Source: an uncultured Lachnospiraceae bacterium
GTDB taxonomy: Bacteria; Bacillota; Clostridia; Lachnospirales; Lachnospiraceae
Length of the DNA: 64,000 nucleotides
Direction: 5' to 3'
Assembly (NCBI GenBank): GCA_949878435.1
Contig: CATLAK010000019.1
Coordinates: 1-64,000, forward strand
This document shows positions 8,078 to 16,620 of the stretch, piece by piece; position 1 is the stretch's first letter; every line of letters starts with the position of its first letter. The position numbers were made by a program, and so were the translations under genes. The notes under the pieces are model-generated. The model was not told the DNA's origin. It did no database searches and saw nothing but the letters and a program-made list of their open reading frames with translations.

Positions 8078-8758
8078 ATGTCTTATTTTGCAACACAACT
8101 CATGGATGAAGAAGGCAACATTTCTTATGCGTTGACCGGGGCAGGCTACGGCGCTTTGATTGCCGTGATGCTTGGAGTGCTTTTGCTGGGGTGCATGGTC
8201 AGCGGCGGTCACGGCAGGAAGATCGGCACGAAACAGCTGGTATTTTCTGCAATGGCAATGGCACTGGGAATGGTGACCAGCATGGTCAAATTAGTTGATA
8301 TGCCGATGGGCGGATCCGTTACGCTGTGCAGCATGCTGTTCATCTGTCTGATCGGGTACTTGTACGGTCTGCGCACGGGACTTACGACGGCGATTGCATA
8401 TGGATTTTTGCAGTTGATTATAGACCCGTACATCATCAGCATTCCCCAGATGCTTACAGACTACATCCTTGCCTTTGGGGCGCTGGGACTTTCCGGTATG
8501 TTTAAAGACAAAAAGCATGGATTGGTGCTGGGGTATATTGCCGGCGTCCTGGGGAGATATTTCTTCACCTTTTTATCTGGAATGATCTTTTTTGGGAGTT
8601 ATGGGGCTTATTATAATATGTCAGCGCCTGTCTATTCGCTGGCGTATAATGGAGCATACTTAGGACCCGAGGCACTGATCACAGTGGTGATTCTACTGCT
8701 CCCGCCGGTTTCGTCAGGGCTGTTAAAAGTGAGGAATATGGCAGATAACGGGTCATAA
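8078..8758 (+). CDS. thiT: ECF transporter S component ThiT (thiamine uptake)
   Basis: Membrane substrate-binding subunit that captures thiamine for an energy-coupling factor transporter. 226 residues with about six membrane segments; the GTKQLVFSAMAMALGMVTS helix matches the ThiT-type opening after an extra N-terminal segment of about 45 residues. That segment, including one membrane helix, is longer than in the classic 190-residue ThiT. The TPP riboswitch upstream supports thiamine as the ligand. The shared EcfA/EcfT module is not in the window. A strong terminator follows. Confidence 0.9.
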   Translation: MSYFATQLMDEEGNISYALTGAGYGALIAVMLGVLLLGCMVSGGHGRKIGTKQLVFSAMAMALGMVTSMVKLVDMPMGGSVTLCSMLFICLIGYLYGLRTGLTTAIAYGFLQLIIDPYIISIPQMLTDYILAFGALGLSGMFKDKKHGLVLGYIAGVLGRYFFTFLSGMIFFGSYGAYYNMSAPVYSLAYNGAYLGPEALITVVILLLPPVSSGLLKVRNMADNGS

Positions 8759-8824
8759 AATAATTGCATGATACGCTTTGCTCAGGCAATTAATTTCTTA
8801 AGCGAAGATTTAAGTGAAATTGGA

Positions 8825-8865
8825 AATACCACTTGTAAATTACCATTGCAAGTGGTATTCTTTTA
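8825..8865 (+). terminator. Rho-independent terminator after thiT
   Basis: AATACCACTTG (8825-8835) pairs perfectly with CAAGTGGTATT (8849-8859), followed by CTTTT. An 11-bp stem with a T-run ends the thiT transcript. Confidence 0.88.
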
Positions 8866-8922
8866 ATAGTTTGTATAATTGCCCGGGAGCGTTGCCGGGG
8901 ATAAAAAAATGGGAGAAAGAAT

Positions 8923-10404
8923 ATGAGAGCAAGCGGCATTTTATTACCGATATCCAGCATTCCGTCGGCATATGGAATCGGTACCTTTTCAAAAGAAGCG
9001 TATGAATTTGTGGACTTTCTTAAGGAGGCTGGACAGAGTTATTGGCAGATACTGCCGTTAGGACCTACTGGTTATGGGGATTCTCCTTATCAGTCTTTTT
9101 CTACTTTTGCAGGAAATCCGTATTATATAGATCTGGAAGAACTGATCAAAGAGGGTATGCTTACCGCGAAAGCATGTGAAGAATGTGATTGGGGCGGAAG
9201 CGAGGGATATGTTGACTATGAAAAGATTTATCTTTCACGCTCTAAGATGCTGAAAGAGGCATTTGAAAACAGCAGTGTCAAGGACAGCAAGGCGTTTAAG
9301 GACTTCGTAAAGGAAAATGATTTTTGGCTTCCTGACTATGCTCTTTATATGGCAGTGAAGGATTCCTATGAGGGGAATAGTTGGGCAGAGTGGGATGATG
9401 ATATTCGCTTAAGGAAGGCGGATGCAATTGCCAGATATAGGGAAGAATTAAAAGAAGAGATTCAATTTTATGAGTTCCAGCAGTACTTGTTCGCATCCCA
9501 GTGGGCAAAACTTAAAAAATATGCCAATGACAATGGCATCATGATTATAGGCGATATCCCCATTTATGTTGCTTTTGACAGTGCGGATGCATGGGCAAAT
9601 CCGGAATTGTTCCAGTTTGATGAAAATTGTATGCCTACCGGTGTGGCAGGATGCCCGCCAGATGCATTTTCTGCTACCGGACAGCTGTGGGGAAATCCGC
9701 TATACCGCTGGGAGTATCACAAGGAAACAGGATATGCATGGTGGATGCAGAGAATTGCATATTGCTATAAGCTTTACGATGTGATCCGTATCGACCATTT
9801 TAGAGGCTTTGATGAATATTACAACATTCCATTCGGAGATGACACGGCTGAGTTCGGCAAGTGGGAGAAGGGACCTGGATATGATCTGTTCAAAGTCATG
9901 AAGGAAAAATTAGGTGACAAACCTGTCATTGCAGAAGACTTAGGCTTCTTGACTCCATCAGTCATCAAGCTGGTGAAGAGAACCGGTTATCCGGGAATGA
10001 AAATTTTGCAGTTTGCATTTGACTCCAGAGAAGAAAGTGATTACCTTCCCCATAATTATATTGCAAATTCGGTGGTCTACACAGGCACTCATGACAATGA
10101 TACGACAGTTGGCTGGTATAGCGCCATTAACCGAAAGGATCGCAGCTTTGCGAGAAGGTATTTGAATATCAAGGGAAGCAAAGATATTGAATGGAATTTC
10201 ATCCGTGCAGCTATAGCCAGCGTATCGGACACAGCCATCATTCCCATGCAGGATTATCTTGGACTTGGAACAGAGGCAAGAATCAATGTACCCTCTACGC
10301 TGGGGACGAATTGGAAGTGGAGAATGGTGAAGGGACAGCTTAGTGATGAACTTGCAGGAAGAATTTTTGATTTGTGTAAATTATATGGAAGAGCAAAACA
10401 GTAA
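8923..10404 (+). CDS. malQ: 4-alpha-glucanotransferase (amylomaltase, GH77)
   Basis: Transfers alpha-1,4-glucan segments between maltodextrins in the cytoplasm during starch or glycogen breakdown. The 493 residues are normal for the short bacterial form. The catalytic nucleophile aspartate lies in VIRIDHFRGF and the acid/base glutamate in VIAEDLGFL. A third conserved aspartate is in GTHDNDT. The 5' end GSxLLPISSIPS-like opening is also typical. The ATG follows GGAGAAAG. A TATAAT at 8874-8879 may be its -10. It is followed 45 bases later by a LacI regulator, a likely local controller. Confidence 0.96.
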   Translation: MRASGILLPISSIPSAYGIGTFSKEAYEFVDFLKEAGQSYWQILPLGPTGYGDSPYQSFSTFAGNPYYIDLEELIKEGMLTAKACEECDWGGSEGYVDYEKIYLSRSKMLKEAFENSSVKDSKAFKDFVKENDFWLPDYALYMAVKDSYEGNSWAEWDDDIRLRKADAIARYREELKEEIQFYEFQQYLFASQWAKLKKYANDNGIMIIGDIPIYVAFDSADAWANPELFQFDENCMPTGVAGCPPDAFSATGQLWGNPLYRWEYHKETGYAWWMQRIAYCYKLYDVIRIDHFRGFDEYYNIPFGDDTAEFGKWEKGPGYDLFKVMKEKLGDKPVIAEDLGFLTPSVIKLVKRTGYPGMKILQFAFDSREESDYLPHNYIANSVVYTGTHDNDTTVGWYSAINRKDRSFARRYLNIKGSKDIEWNFIRAAIASVSDTAIIPMQDYLGLGTEARINVPSTLGTNWKWRMVKGQLSDELAGRIFDLCKLYGRAKQ

Positions 10405-10449
10405 GGCGCAGTACGCAGAAGAACATACAGAAGTAAGGGGAACTTGTTA

Positions 10450-11490
10450 GTGGATGAATTGACAATTAAAGATATAGCAAGAAAGTGCGGAGTAGGAATC
10501 AGCACGGTATCCAGAGCCATTAATAATCACCCCGACATTAGTCCGGAAACCAGAAAAATGGTCATGGAAGTAATTAAAGAAACAGGATTTATACCGAACA
10601 ACAGCGCTAGGAACTTAAAGCGTGTGGATGCAAAGTGTATCGCCGTTCTGATTAAAGGAATCACCAATCCATTTTTTGGTCCGGCGATACAGATTATTGA
10701 AAAGCAGGCGCAGAAAAAGAAATATGCGCTGGTCATACAGCACGTGGATGCATATGGGAATGAACTGGAGGTCGCCCTGCATCTGGTGAAAGAAAAGCGG
10801 CTCAGAGGGATTATCTTTTTGGGAGGCTCTTATCAGCATGACCCCGTTCAGATTGCAAAATTGAAGGTTCCGTTTGTATTCTGCACGATAGGCAAAGTAA
10901 AGGATACGGAAGAAAAGGTGTACTCCAATATTGCGGTGGATGACAGGGCGGAGAGCTGCAAAATGACCAACTATCTGCTGGATTTAGGGCATAAAAGAAT
11001 TGCAATCATCACAGAAGGTACAGGGGCGGAATCCGTGGGACAGCTTCGTCTGGAAGGGTATAAGGATGCCTTGACTGCAAGAGGAATTGAAATCGATGAG
11101 AAACTCATCTATGAGGTAAAAGACGTGGAAGACCCTTATTCCATGGAGAGCGGATATGCCTTAGCCAAAAAACTTCTGGATTCAGGGGTAGATTTTACGG
11201 CAGTATTTGCTATTGCAGATTTCCTCGCAGTTGGCGCCTGCAGGGCGTTGCATGAGGCGGGAAAGAGAATCCCTGAGGACGTTTCTGTAGCGGGATATGA
11301 TGGTCTTGATATAGGGGAATATTATACGCCTCAGCTGACCACGATCAGACAGCCCATGGAAGCGATGGCAGAAAGGACAGCGCAGCTTCTTTTGGACATC
11401 ATAGACGGCAAAAGTAAACATGAATATATCAGCTTCCCGGCAGAGCTGGTGGAGAGGGAATCCACAGCAAAGCTAGGAAATCAGGATTAG
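10450..11490 (+). CDS. LacI family transcriptional regulator
   Basis: 346 residues from GTG 10450. The ORF track starts at TTG 10444, but AAGGGG ends at 10440 and gives a spacing of nine bases only to the GTG. An N-terminal helix-turn-helix (TIKDIARKCGVGISTVSRAIN) is followed by the LacI hinge region (NNSARNLK) and a periplasmic-binding-protein-like sugar-sensing domain. Position directly behind malQ suggests control of maltodextrin use, with a sugar as effector. Its stop overlaps the end of the convergent CYTH gene by four bases. No operator was identified. Confidence 0.9.
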   Translation: MDELTIKDIARKCGVGISTVSRAINNHPDISPETRKMVMEVIKETGFIPNNSARNLKRVDAKCIAVLIKGITNPFFGPAIQIIEKQAQKKKYALVIQHVDAYGNELEVALHLVKEKRLRGIIFLGGSYQHDPVQIAKLKVPFVFCTIGKVKDTEEKVYSNIAVDDRAESCKMTNYLLDLGHKRIAIITEGTGAESVGQLRLEGYKDALTARGIEIDEKLIYEVKDVEDPYSMESGYALAKKLLDSGVDFTAVFAIADFLAVGACRALHEAGKRIPEDVSVAGYDGLDIGEYYTPQLTTIRQPMEAMAERTAQLLLDIIDGKSKHEYISFPAELVERESTAKLGNQD

Positions 11491-11984
11491 CGTTTGAAAA
11501 CTCTTCGAGATAGATTGGAGTTGTGATATTCCGGATTGTTTGTCACGTCTTCCCCCAACCACTTCGGGGGAATAAAGGCGGCAGCCATCTCTTCATTTGG
11601 AAACTCGACTTCCGCTATGACTAAAGGGGCAAAGGGCGGATCAAAAACGTCTAGTTCTATTTTTAACCCAATTGGCTCTTTGGGGGCAGGATAGTCTGCT
11701 GTAAAGCAAGGGTGCTCAAGGGGAATCAAAAAACGTTTTTTGGAAATAATGTTGCCGTCCGCTTTGGTTAGAAGGTGTGTATAGGCAGCTGGGTTCAAGG
11801 GGAGGTTATATTCTTCTCTTGCCATAAGTCCCTTTCCTTTATAAGTCATATAGTATTCATCATCCTGCCGGCGGATTCGTATGACCGGATCGGTGCAAAG
11901 ATATGCCTGCTCAATGAAAAGGCAGGGGTGGGAGGAAATTTCGGCAGGTATTTTCTTTGGTTCAAATTTTCGTTCGATTTCCAT
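11487..11984 (-). CDS. CYTH domain protein (triphosphate tunnel enzyme family)
   Basis: 165 residues. EIERKF at residues 2-7 is the signature ExExK motif at the first strand of the triphosphate tunnel fold. RIRR and YYMTYKGKG supply the basic residues that bind polyphosphate. Relatives include inorganic triphosphatases, thiamine triphosphatases and class IV adenylate cyclases, and the exact substrate cannot be told from sequence. It is convergent with the LacI gene and shares four bases with it. Confidence 0.85.
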   Translation of the reverse strand: MEIERKFEPKKIPAEISSHPCLFIEQAYLCTDPVIRIRRQDDEYYMTYKGKGLMAREEYNLPLNPAAYTHLLTKADGNIISKKRFLIPLEHPCFTADYPAPKEPIGLKIELDVFDPPFAPLVIAEVEFPNEEMAAAFIPPKWLGEDVTNNPEYHNSNLSRRVFKR

Positions 11985-12071
11985 TTCATTTAATCCTTTC
12001 TCTATTTCTTCGATTTGTCATAAACTTATTCAATATTATATCTTTCCTTAAGAAAGTTTACAAATCATTTA

Positions 12072-12101
12072 TTGGTAATTCATTGTATTTAATGGTAAAA
12101 T
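12072..12101 (+). promoter_or_regulatory. Promoter of the DJ-1/CBS/greA cluster
   Basis: TTGGTA (12072-12077), an 18-base spacer and TGGTAAAAT with TG extension (-10 at 12096-12101). Transcription would start about 30 bases before the DJ-1 ATG. The whole stretch 11985-12137 is AT-rich. Confidence 0.55.
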
Positions 12102-12137
12102 ATTTAAAGAAATGAAATAAAAAGTTGGGGGATAACT

Positions 12138-12683
12138 ATGAGTAAAGTATGTGTTTTTTTTGGCACAGGCTATGAGGAAATTGAAGCGCTTACCGTGGTG
12201 GATATTCTGCGCAGGCAGGGAATAGACACAAAGATGGTCTCAATCATGGGTGAAAAGACGGTAATCGGCTCCCATCAGATTCCTGTTGTCATGGACAGCC
12301 TTATTGAAGAGGTAGATTTTGGAAAAGTGGATGTGCTGGTCTTGCCGGGCGGACTTGCGGGAACTAAGAATCTGGAAGATAGTGCGCTTTTAATGGAGCA
12401 GGTGGATGCCTTTGCAAAAGAGGGAAAGACGGTGTGTGCAATCTGCGCAGCGCCTTCTATACTAGGGCATCGCGGAATTTTAAAAGGGAAAAAAGCGATT
12501 GCTTATCCGGGATTCGAGGATCAGCTTGACGGGGCAATTGTTACTTATGAACCAGCTGTACAGGATGGAAACATCATTACGGGACGTGGCATGGGGTGCT
12601 CCATTCCCTTTGCATTGAAGATTGTTGAACATCTTTCGGGCAGTGATGCCAGTGATGCAATGGCAGAAAAAATCGTATATTGA
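12138..12683 (+). CDS. DJ-1/PfpI family protein
   Basis: 181 residues with the flavodoxin-like DJ-1/ThiJ fold. The reactive cysteine is at 103 in CAICAAPS at the nucleophile elbow, and the partner glutamate is near residue 14 in GYEEIEA. Members act as deglycases, chaperones or stress proteins; the precise activity is debated and not deducible here. The ATG follows GGGGGAT. The next gene, a CBS protein, begins 24 bases later, so they may be co-expressed. Confidence 0.9.
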   Translation: MSKVCVFFGTGYEEIEALTVVDILRRQGIDTKMVSIMGEKTVIGSHQIPVVMDSLIEEVDFGKVDVLVLPGGLAGTKNLEDSALLMEQVDAFAKEGKTVCAICAAPSILGHRGILKGKKAIAYPGFEDQLDGAIVTYEPAVQDGNIITGRGMGCSIPFALKIVEHLSGSDASDAMAEKIVY

Positions 12684-12707
12684 AAGTAAGGTAAGGATAG
12701 AAAAGGA

Positions 12708-13148
12708 ATGAACATATTATTTTTTTTGACGCCCAAGAGCGAAGTGGCTTATGTCTATGACACGGACACAGTCCGCCAGGTTTTGGAAAAAATGGAAAAT
12801 CACAGGTATGCGGCAATTCCGGTGATTAGAAAGGAGGACGGGCGGTACATAGGCACATTGACAGAAGGCGATATGCTCTGGTACATCAAGGAGCAGGGCG
12901 ATCTTTCTCTGCGCAAGGCGGAGGACATGCCTATGACGGCAATTGCGCGTAAGCGAGACAATGAGCCGGTTGATGTGGATGTCAATATGGAAGATCTGCT
13001 GAATGTGGCAATGAACCAGAATTTTGTTCCCGTCATTGATGACAGGGAGCGGTTTATCGGAATCATCACCAGAAAGGATTTGATTCAATATCTTTGCAGA
13101 AAGCTGGTGACAGTCCAGCTCGAGGCAGGCGGGATGAGCATCAGGTAG
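12708..13148 (+). CDS. CBS-domain pair protein
   Basis: 146 residues made of two CBS motifs. The first covers about residues 8-65 (YAAIPVIRKEDGRYIGTLTEGD) and the second about 75-135 (FVPVIDDRERFIGIITRKD). CBS pairs usually bind adenine nucleotides and regulate an attached or partner protein. No catalytic domain is attached, so it is a stand-alone sensor of unknown target. It lies between the DJ-1 and greA genes with short gaps. Confidence 0.88.
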   Translation: MNILFFLTPKSEVAYVYDTDTVRQVLEKMENHRYAAIPVIRKEDGRYIGTLTEGDMLWYIKEQGDLSLRKAEDMPMTAIARKRDNEPVDVDVNMEDLLNVAMNQNFVPVIDDRERFIGIITRKDLIQYLCRKLVTVQLEAGGMSIR

Positions 13149-13172
13149 AGGGGATTTTGCAGGGGGAACGGT

Positions 13173-13676
13173 ATGTTTAATCAATTGACGCAAAAAGACA
13201 TTGACGCGATGGAGGCGGAGATAGAAGAAAGAAAACTTGTGATACGCCCGAAATTATTAGAAGCGGTGAAGGAAGCACGGGCACACGGAGATTTAAGCGA
13301 GAACTTCGAGTATTATGCCGCCAAAAGAGAAAAAAATAAAAATGAAAGCCGTATTCGTTTTTTAGAGCGCATGATCAAGACGGCAGAAGTGATACCGGAC
13401 GATTCCAAGGAAGATGAGATTGGAATGAACAATACGGTGGAAGTAGAATTTGAAGAGGACGGTTCTGTGGAAACCTACAAGATTGTGACGACTATGCGGG
13501 GAAATTCGCTGGCGGGACTTGTCAGCGTGGAGTCACCGATTGGAAAAGCGCTGATTGGGCACAAGGTGGGAGACCGCGTTTATGTGCAGGTCAATGCAGA
13601 TTACGGTTATTATCTGATGGTTAAATCAATTGAAAATACGAAGGATGACGGAAGCGATAAGATACGTAGTTTTTAA
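13173..13676 (+). CDS. greA: Transcription elongation factor GreA
   Basis: Rescues backtracked RNA polymerase by stimulating transcript cleavage. The 167 residues comprise an N-terminal coiled coil (about 1-75), with DLSENFEYYAAKREK carrying the acidic tip, and a C-terminal FKBP-like domain (VSVESPIGKALIGHKVGD). A GreA fold is clear. The tip residues match the acidic DLSEN motif. The gene follows the CBS protein by 24 bases. No evident terminator follows. Confidence 0.92.
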   Translation: MFNQLTQKDIDAMEAEIEERKLVIRPKLLEAVKEARAHGDLSENFEYYAAKREKNKNESRIRFLERMIKTAEVIPDDSKEDEIGMNNTVEVEFEEDGSVETYKIVTTMRGNSLAGLVSVESPIGKALIGHKVGDRVYVQVNADYGYYLMVKSIENTKDDGSDKIRSF

Positions 13677-13764
13677 ACGGAAAAACTTACCATAATATTT
13701 TCACGAACACCGTTAATACTATGAACAAGATAAGTGATAAAGAAACGCTTTGAACGGAGAGAAA

Positions 13765-13805
13765 TCTTCAGGATAAGCGGAATCTTGAAACGCTTATCTT
13801 GAAGA
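13765..13805 (+). repeat. 15-bp stem-loop in the SASP leader
   Basis: TCTTCAGGATAAGCG (13765-13779) pairs with CGCTTATCTTGAAGA (13791-13805) over 15 positions with a single G-U pair and an 11-base loop. There is no T-run. GAAACGCTT occurs at 13742-13750 and again at 13787-13795, which allows an alternative pairing. It lies about 45 bases before the SASP start. A spore-specific promoter of sigma-G type was not clearly seen. Confidence 0.6.
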
Positions 13806-13849
13806 AGACTGCAACAGACAGTCAAAAATAATAACGGAGGTGAATGAAG

Positions 13850-14050
13850 ATGGCAAGCAGCAAATCTAATAGAGTAGAAGTTCCTGAAGCTAAGGCAGCT
13901 ATGGATCGTTTCAAAACAGAAGTTGCTTCTGAACTTGGTGTTAACTTAAAAGAAGGCTACAACGGCGATTTAACATCCAAGGAAGCCGGTTCCATCGGCG
14001 GTGAAATGGTTCGTAGAATGATCAAGAAGCAAGAAGAAATGATGAAATAA
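13850..14050 (+). CDS. Small acid-soluble spore protein, alpha/beta type
   Basis: 66 residues that coat and protect DNA in the dormant spore. Start is the ATG at 13850, nine bases after GGAGG; the track start at 13844 is too close to it. The germination protease cleavage region appears as TEVASELGV (about 22-30). The C-terminal block GDLTSKEAGSIGGEMVRRMI is the conserved SASP helix. Expression is expected in the forespore late in sporulation. Its presence indicates a spore-forming host. Confidence 0.93.
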   Translation: MASSKSNRVEVPEAKAAMDRFKTEVASELGVNLKEGYNGDLTSKEAGSIGGEMVRRMIKKQEEMMK

Positions 14051-14073
14051 CGAAACCAGGATCAAAAAGAATG

Positions 14074-14103
14074 ACCCGTCTGCATCAGCAGGCGGGTTGT
14101 TTT
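14074..14103. terminator. Bidirectional terminator between SASP and ECF genes
   Basis: ACCCGTCTGC (14074-14083) pairs with GCAGGCGGGT (14088-14097) with one G-T pair, followed by TGTTTTTG on the plus strand. On the minus strand the stem is followed by CATTCTTTTTG. The stop codon of the convergent ECF gene lies in the loop. Confidence 0.85.
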
Positions 14104-14657
14104 TGTAAGTATTTCTGCAACGGGAGCCATATGAGATAGGCGAGGACGCTGCCTGTCAAGGCGGTAATGAGCTGCGTGACAGAAAAGGTGATTTTAGCCG
14201 TTGCCAGCACTGCAGGCAGAGCTTCCGGTTTGGGAAGTTTGGATGCAATGCTGTTTCCAAAGTTTGGAAGCAGGATCAGCACAATGGTAATCCCCATAAA
14301 AGCTGACTTTAAAACAGAGCCGGCAGCCAAACCGACAGGAAGATTTCCTTTAAAGTGGAGTTTTTCGTGAAAGTACCATGTGCAGGCTGCCAGAATCGCA
14401 TTTCCCAGGATGACGGCGGGGAACATAAGGGGAATGGCAGCCATGATGGGTGAGCCTGTGATGAAAAAGGCGGTGACGGGGGCAATGATGCTGATGAAAA
14501 GCCCGCTCCATAAGCCGACTGCCAGTACGGCAATGATGATCGTCGTGTTTACGATAGGACCTGTGATGTATACGGAAAAGTTTTTAAAGAACTGGCTTGC
14601 AATACATATGGCAAGCAACAGCGCTGTCTGAACCAGCTGCCTTGTCGATAATTTCAT
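14085..14657 (-). CDS. ECF transporter S component, ligand unknown
   Basis: 190 residues, about six membrane helices, hydrophobic throughout. The pattern LVQTALLLAICIASQFFK followed by glycine-rich helices fits substrate-capture subunits of energy-coupling factor vitamin transporters. No riboswitch is visible in its leader, so the vitamin or metal cannot be named. The ATG follows AAGGAGGATATCC. A good promoter (TTGCAT-17-TATACT) precedes it. It is the second S component in the window and shares the ECF module, which is encoded elsewhere. Confidence 0.8.
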   Translation of the reverse strand: MKLSTRQLVQTALLLAICIASQFFKNFSVYITGPIVNTTIIIAVLAVGLWSGLFISIIAPVTAFFITGSPIMAAIPLMFPAVILGNAILAACTWYFHEKLHFKGNLPVGLAAGSVLKSAFMGITIVLILLPNFGNSIASKLPKPEALPAVLATAKITFSVTQLITALTGSVLAYLIWLPLQKYLQKQPAC

Positions 14658-14707
14658 TGGATATCCTCCTTAAGTCGTAGTTGTTAAATTTTTGTCATAC
14701 GAGTATT

Positions 14708-14736
14708 AGTATAAGGGAAAAAGGCGGAAAATGCAA
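14708..14736 (-). promoter_or_regulatory. Promoter of the ECF S-component gene
   Basis: On the minus strand TTGCAT (14731-14736), 17 bases and TATACT (14708-14713). Just upstream on that strand is an inverted repeat, GTTTGTC-ACCA-GACAAAAC (14745-14763 on plus), which may be an operator site. Confidence 0.65.
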
Positions 14737-14770
14737 AAAAATTTGTTTGTCACCAGACAAAACGAAATGA

Positions 14771-14799
14771 TTGTATCTGATTTTCATTTATGATACGAT
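14771..14799 (+). promoter_or_regulatory. Promoter of the AAA/nuclease-like gene
   Basis: TTGTAT (14771-14776), 17 bases, then TGATACGAT with an extended TG (-10 at 14794-14799). It is divergent from the ECF promoter, with about 35 bases between the -35 boxes. Confidence 0.5.
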
Positions 14800-14868
14800 A
14801 AAAAAGTACCAATCAGCTCTAGGCAGATTCGTATAAAATTCATATAGTGGCAAAGGGGCAGAAAAGCG

Positions 14869-16563
14869 ATGGCAAGGACGGTCAGCATAGGAAATCAGGA
14901 TTTCGAGTCGATTCAAAAAGAAGGGTATTTCTATATTGATAAGACGAACTTCATAAAAGAATGGTGGGAAAGCGGGGACAGCGTAACGCTGATTACACGC
15001 CCGAGGCGTTTTGGAAAGACACTGAACATGAGTATGCTGGAAAAATTCTTTTCTGTCAATTATAAAGACAGAGGGGATTTGTTTGAGGGCTTGTCCATAT
15101 GGGAGCAGGAAAAATACCGCCGCCTGCAGGGAACTTATCCTGTCCTTTTTCTAAGCTTTGCGGGAATCAAGGAGAATGATTATGAGGAAGCCAGGCAGAG
15201 TATCTGCCGCACGATAGAGGAACAATATAATAAGCATGATTACCTGTTGGAAGGAAATCTGCTTAACGAGAAGGAAAAAGCATTTTATCAGGAAGTTTCT
15301 GCAAATATGCAGGATAATATAGCGGCGGCAGCATTGCGCTCCTTATCGGATTTTCTTTACAGATATTATGGAAAGAAGGTCATTATACTTCTGGATGAGT
15401 ATGACACGCCCATGCAGGAAGCATATGTAAATGGATACTGGAAGAAGTTAGTCTTTTTTACTAGAAATTTGTTCAACTCAACATTTAAGACGAATCCTTA
15501 TCTGGAACGTGCTGTTATGACGGGGATTACGCGGGTCAGTAAGGAATCAATTTTTTCAGACTTAAATAATCTTGAGGTAATAACAACTACTTCCGATAAG
15601 TATGCTGATTGCTTTGGGTTTACGGAAGGAGAGGTTTTTGCGGTACTGGATGAATTTGATTTATCTAATCAGACTCAGCAAGTGAAAGAGTGGTATGATG
15701 GGTTTACATTTGGAAGCAGGACGGATATTTACAATCCCTGGTCTATTATAAACTTCCTTGATAAAAAGAGAGTGGGCACCTACTGGGCAAACACAAGTTC
15801 CAACAGTCTTGTAGGAAAGCTGGTGCGCGAGGGAAGCAGAAATATCAAGGAAACCTTTGAGAGTCTTCTCCGGGGCGAATCCATCTGTACAGAGATAGAT
15901 GAGCAGATCGTTTATGACCTGCTGGATAGCGATGAACAGGCAATCTGGAGCCTTTTGCTTGCCAGCGGTTATTTGAAGGTGAAAAGATATGAAGTGTACA
16001 CTTCGGAATTTGGAGAGTGGAAGCAGGATTACGAACTGGAACTGACCAACTTTGAGGTGAAAGCTATGTTCCGCAATATGGTGCGGAAATGGTTCGGCAG
16101 TGTGAAGGCGGATTACAATGATTTTATCCGGGCGCTGCTTTTAGATGATTTAAAGGCAATGAATGTCTATATGAATAGAGTCACATCGGAAGTGTTTAGT
16201 TACTTTGATACAGGGAGGAAACCTTCCGGGGAGGAACCGGAACGGTTTTATCATGGATTTGTCCTTGGGCTGATGGTGGAACTGACTGACAAGTATCTTA
16301 TCACGTCAAACAGGGAAAGCGGTTTTGGAAGATATGATGTGATGCTGGAACCAAGGCAAAAGGATAATAACGCAATTATCCTGGAATTTAAAGTGCAGGA
16401 TACGGACGAGAAGGAGCTTGCAGATACCGTGCAGGACGCCCTGCGGCAGATTGACGAAAAGAATTACCAGGCGAACCTTGTGGCAAAAGGAATACCAAAG
16501 GAACGTATCCGCAAATATGGATTTGCTTTTTGCGGGAAAAAAGTGTTGATTGGCGGAGAATAA
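14869..16563 (+). CDS. AAA-ATPase-like protein with PD-(D/E)XK nuclease-type C-terminus
   Basis: 564 residues of the family common in gut Clostridia and Bacteroides (AAA-ATPase-like PF09820 plus DUF1703-type nuclease domain, named from memory). The nucleotide-binding loop is RPRRFGKTLNMSM (about 44-56) and the Walker B strand is VIILLDEYDTPM. The C-terminal GRYDVMLEP...AIILEFKV supplies the D...ExK nuclease-type triad. Function is unestablished; defence, conflict or mobile roles have been suggested. It is alone here, without phage or toxin neighbours. Its own promoter precedes it. Confidence 0.85.
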   Translation: MARTVSIGNQDFESIQKEGYFYIDKTNFIKEWWESGDSVTLITRPRRFGKTLNMSMLEKFFSVNYKDRGDLFEGLSIWEQEKYRRLQGTYPVLFLSFAGIKENDYEEARQSICRTIEEQYNKHDYLLEGNLLNEKEKAFYQEVSANMQDNIAAAALRSLSDFLYRYYGKKVIILLDEYDTPMQEAYVNGYWKKLVFFTRNLFNSTFKTNPYLERAVMTGITRVSKESIFSDLNNLEVITTTSDKYADCFGFTEGEVFAVLDEFDLSNQTQQVKEWYDGFTFGSRTDIYNPWSIINFLDKKRVGTYWANTSSNSLVGKLVREGSRNIKETFESLLRGESICTEIDEQIVYDLLDSDEQAIWSLLLASGYLKVKRYEVYTSEFGEWKQDYELELTNFEVKAMFRNMVRKWFGSVKADYNDFIRALLLDDLKAMNVYMNRVTSEVFSYFDTGRKPSGEEPERFYHGFVLGLMVELTDKYLITSNRESGFGRYDVMLEPRQKDNNAIILEFKVQDTDEKELADTVQDALRQIDEKNYQANLVAKGIPKERIRKYGFAFCGKKVLIGGE

Positions 16564-16620
16564 TACAGAAATCGAAATAGGAAATCAAAGTGTCAGGAAG
16601 GCGCTGGGAGCAGAAAAGAT

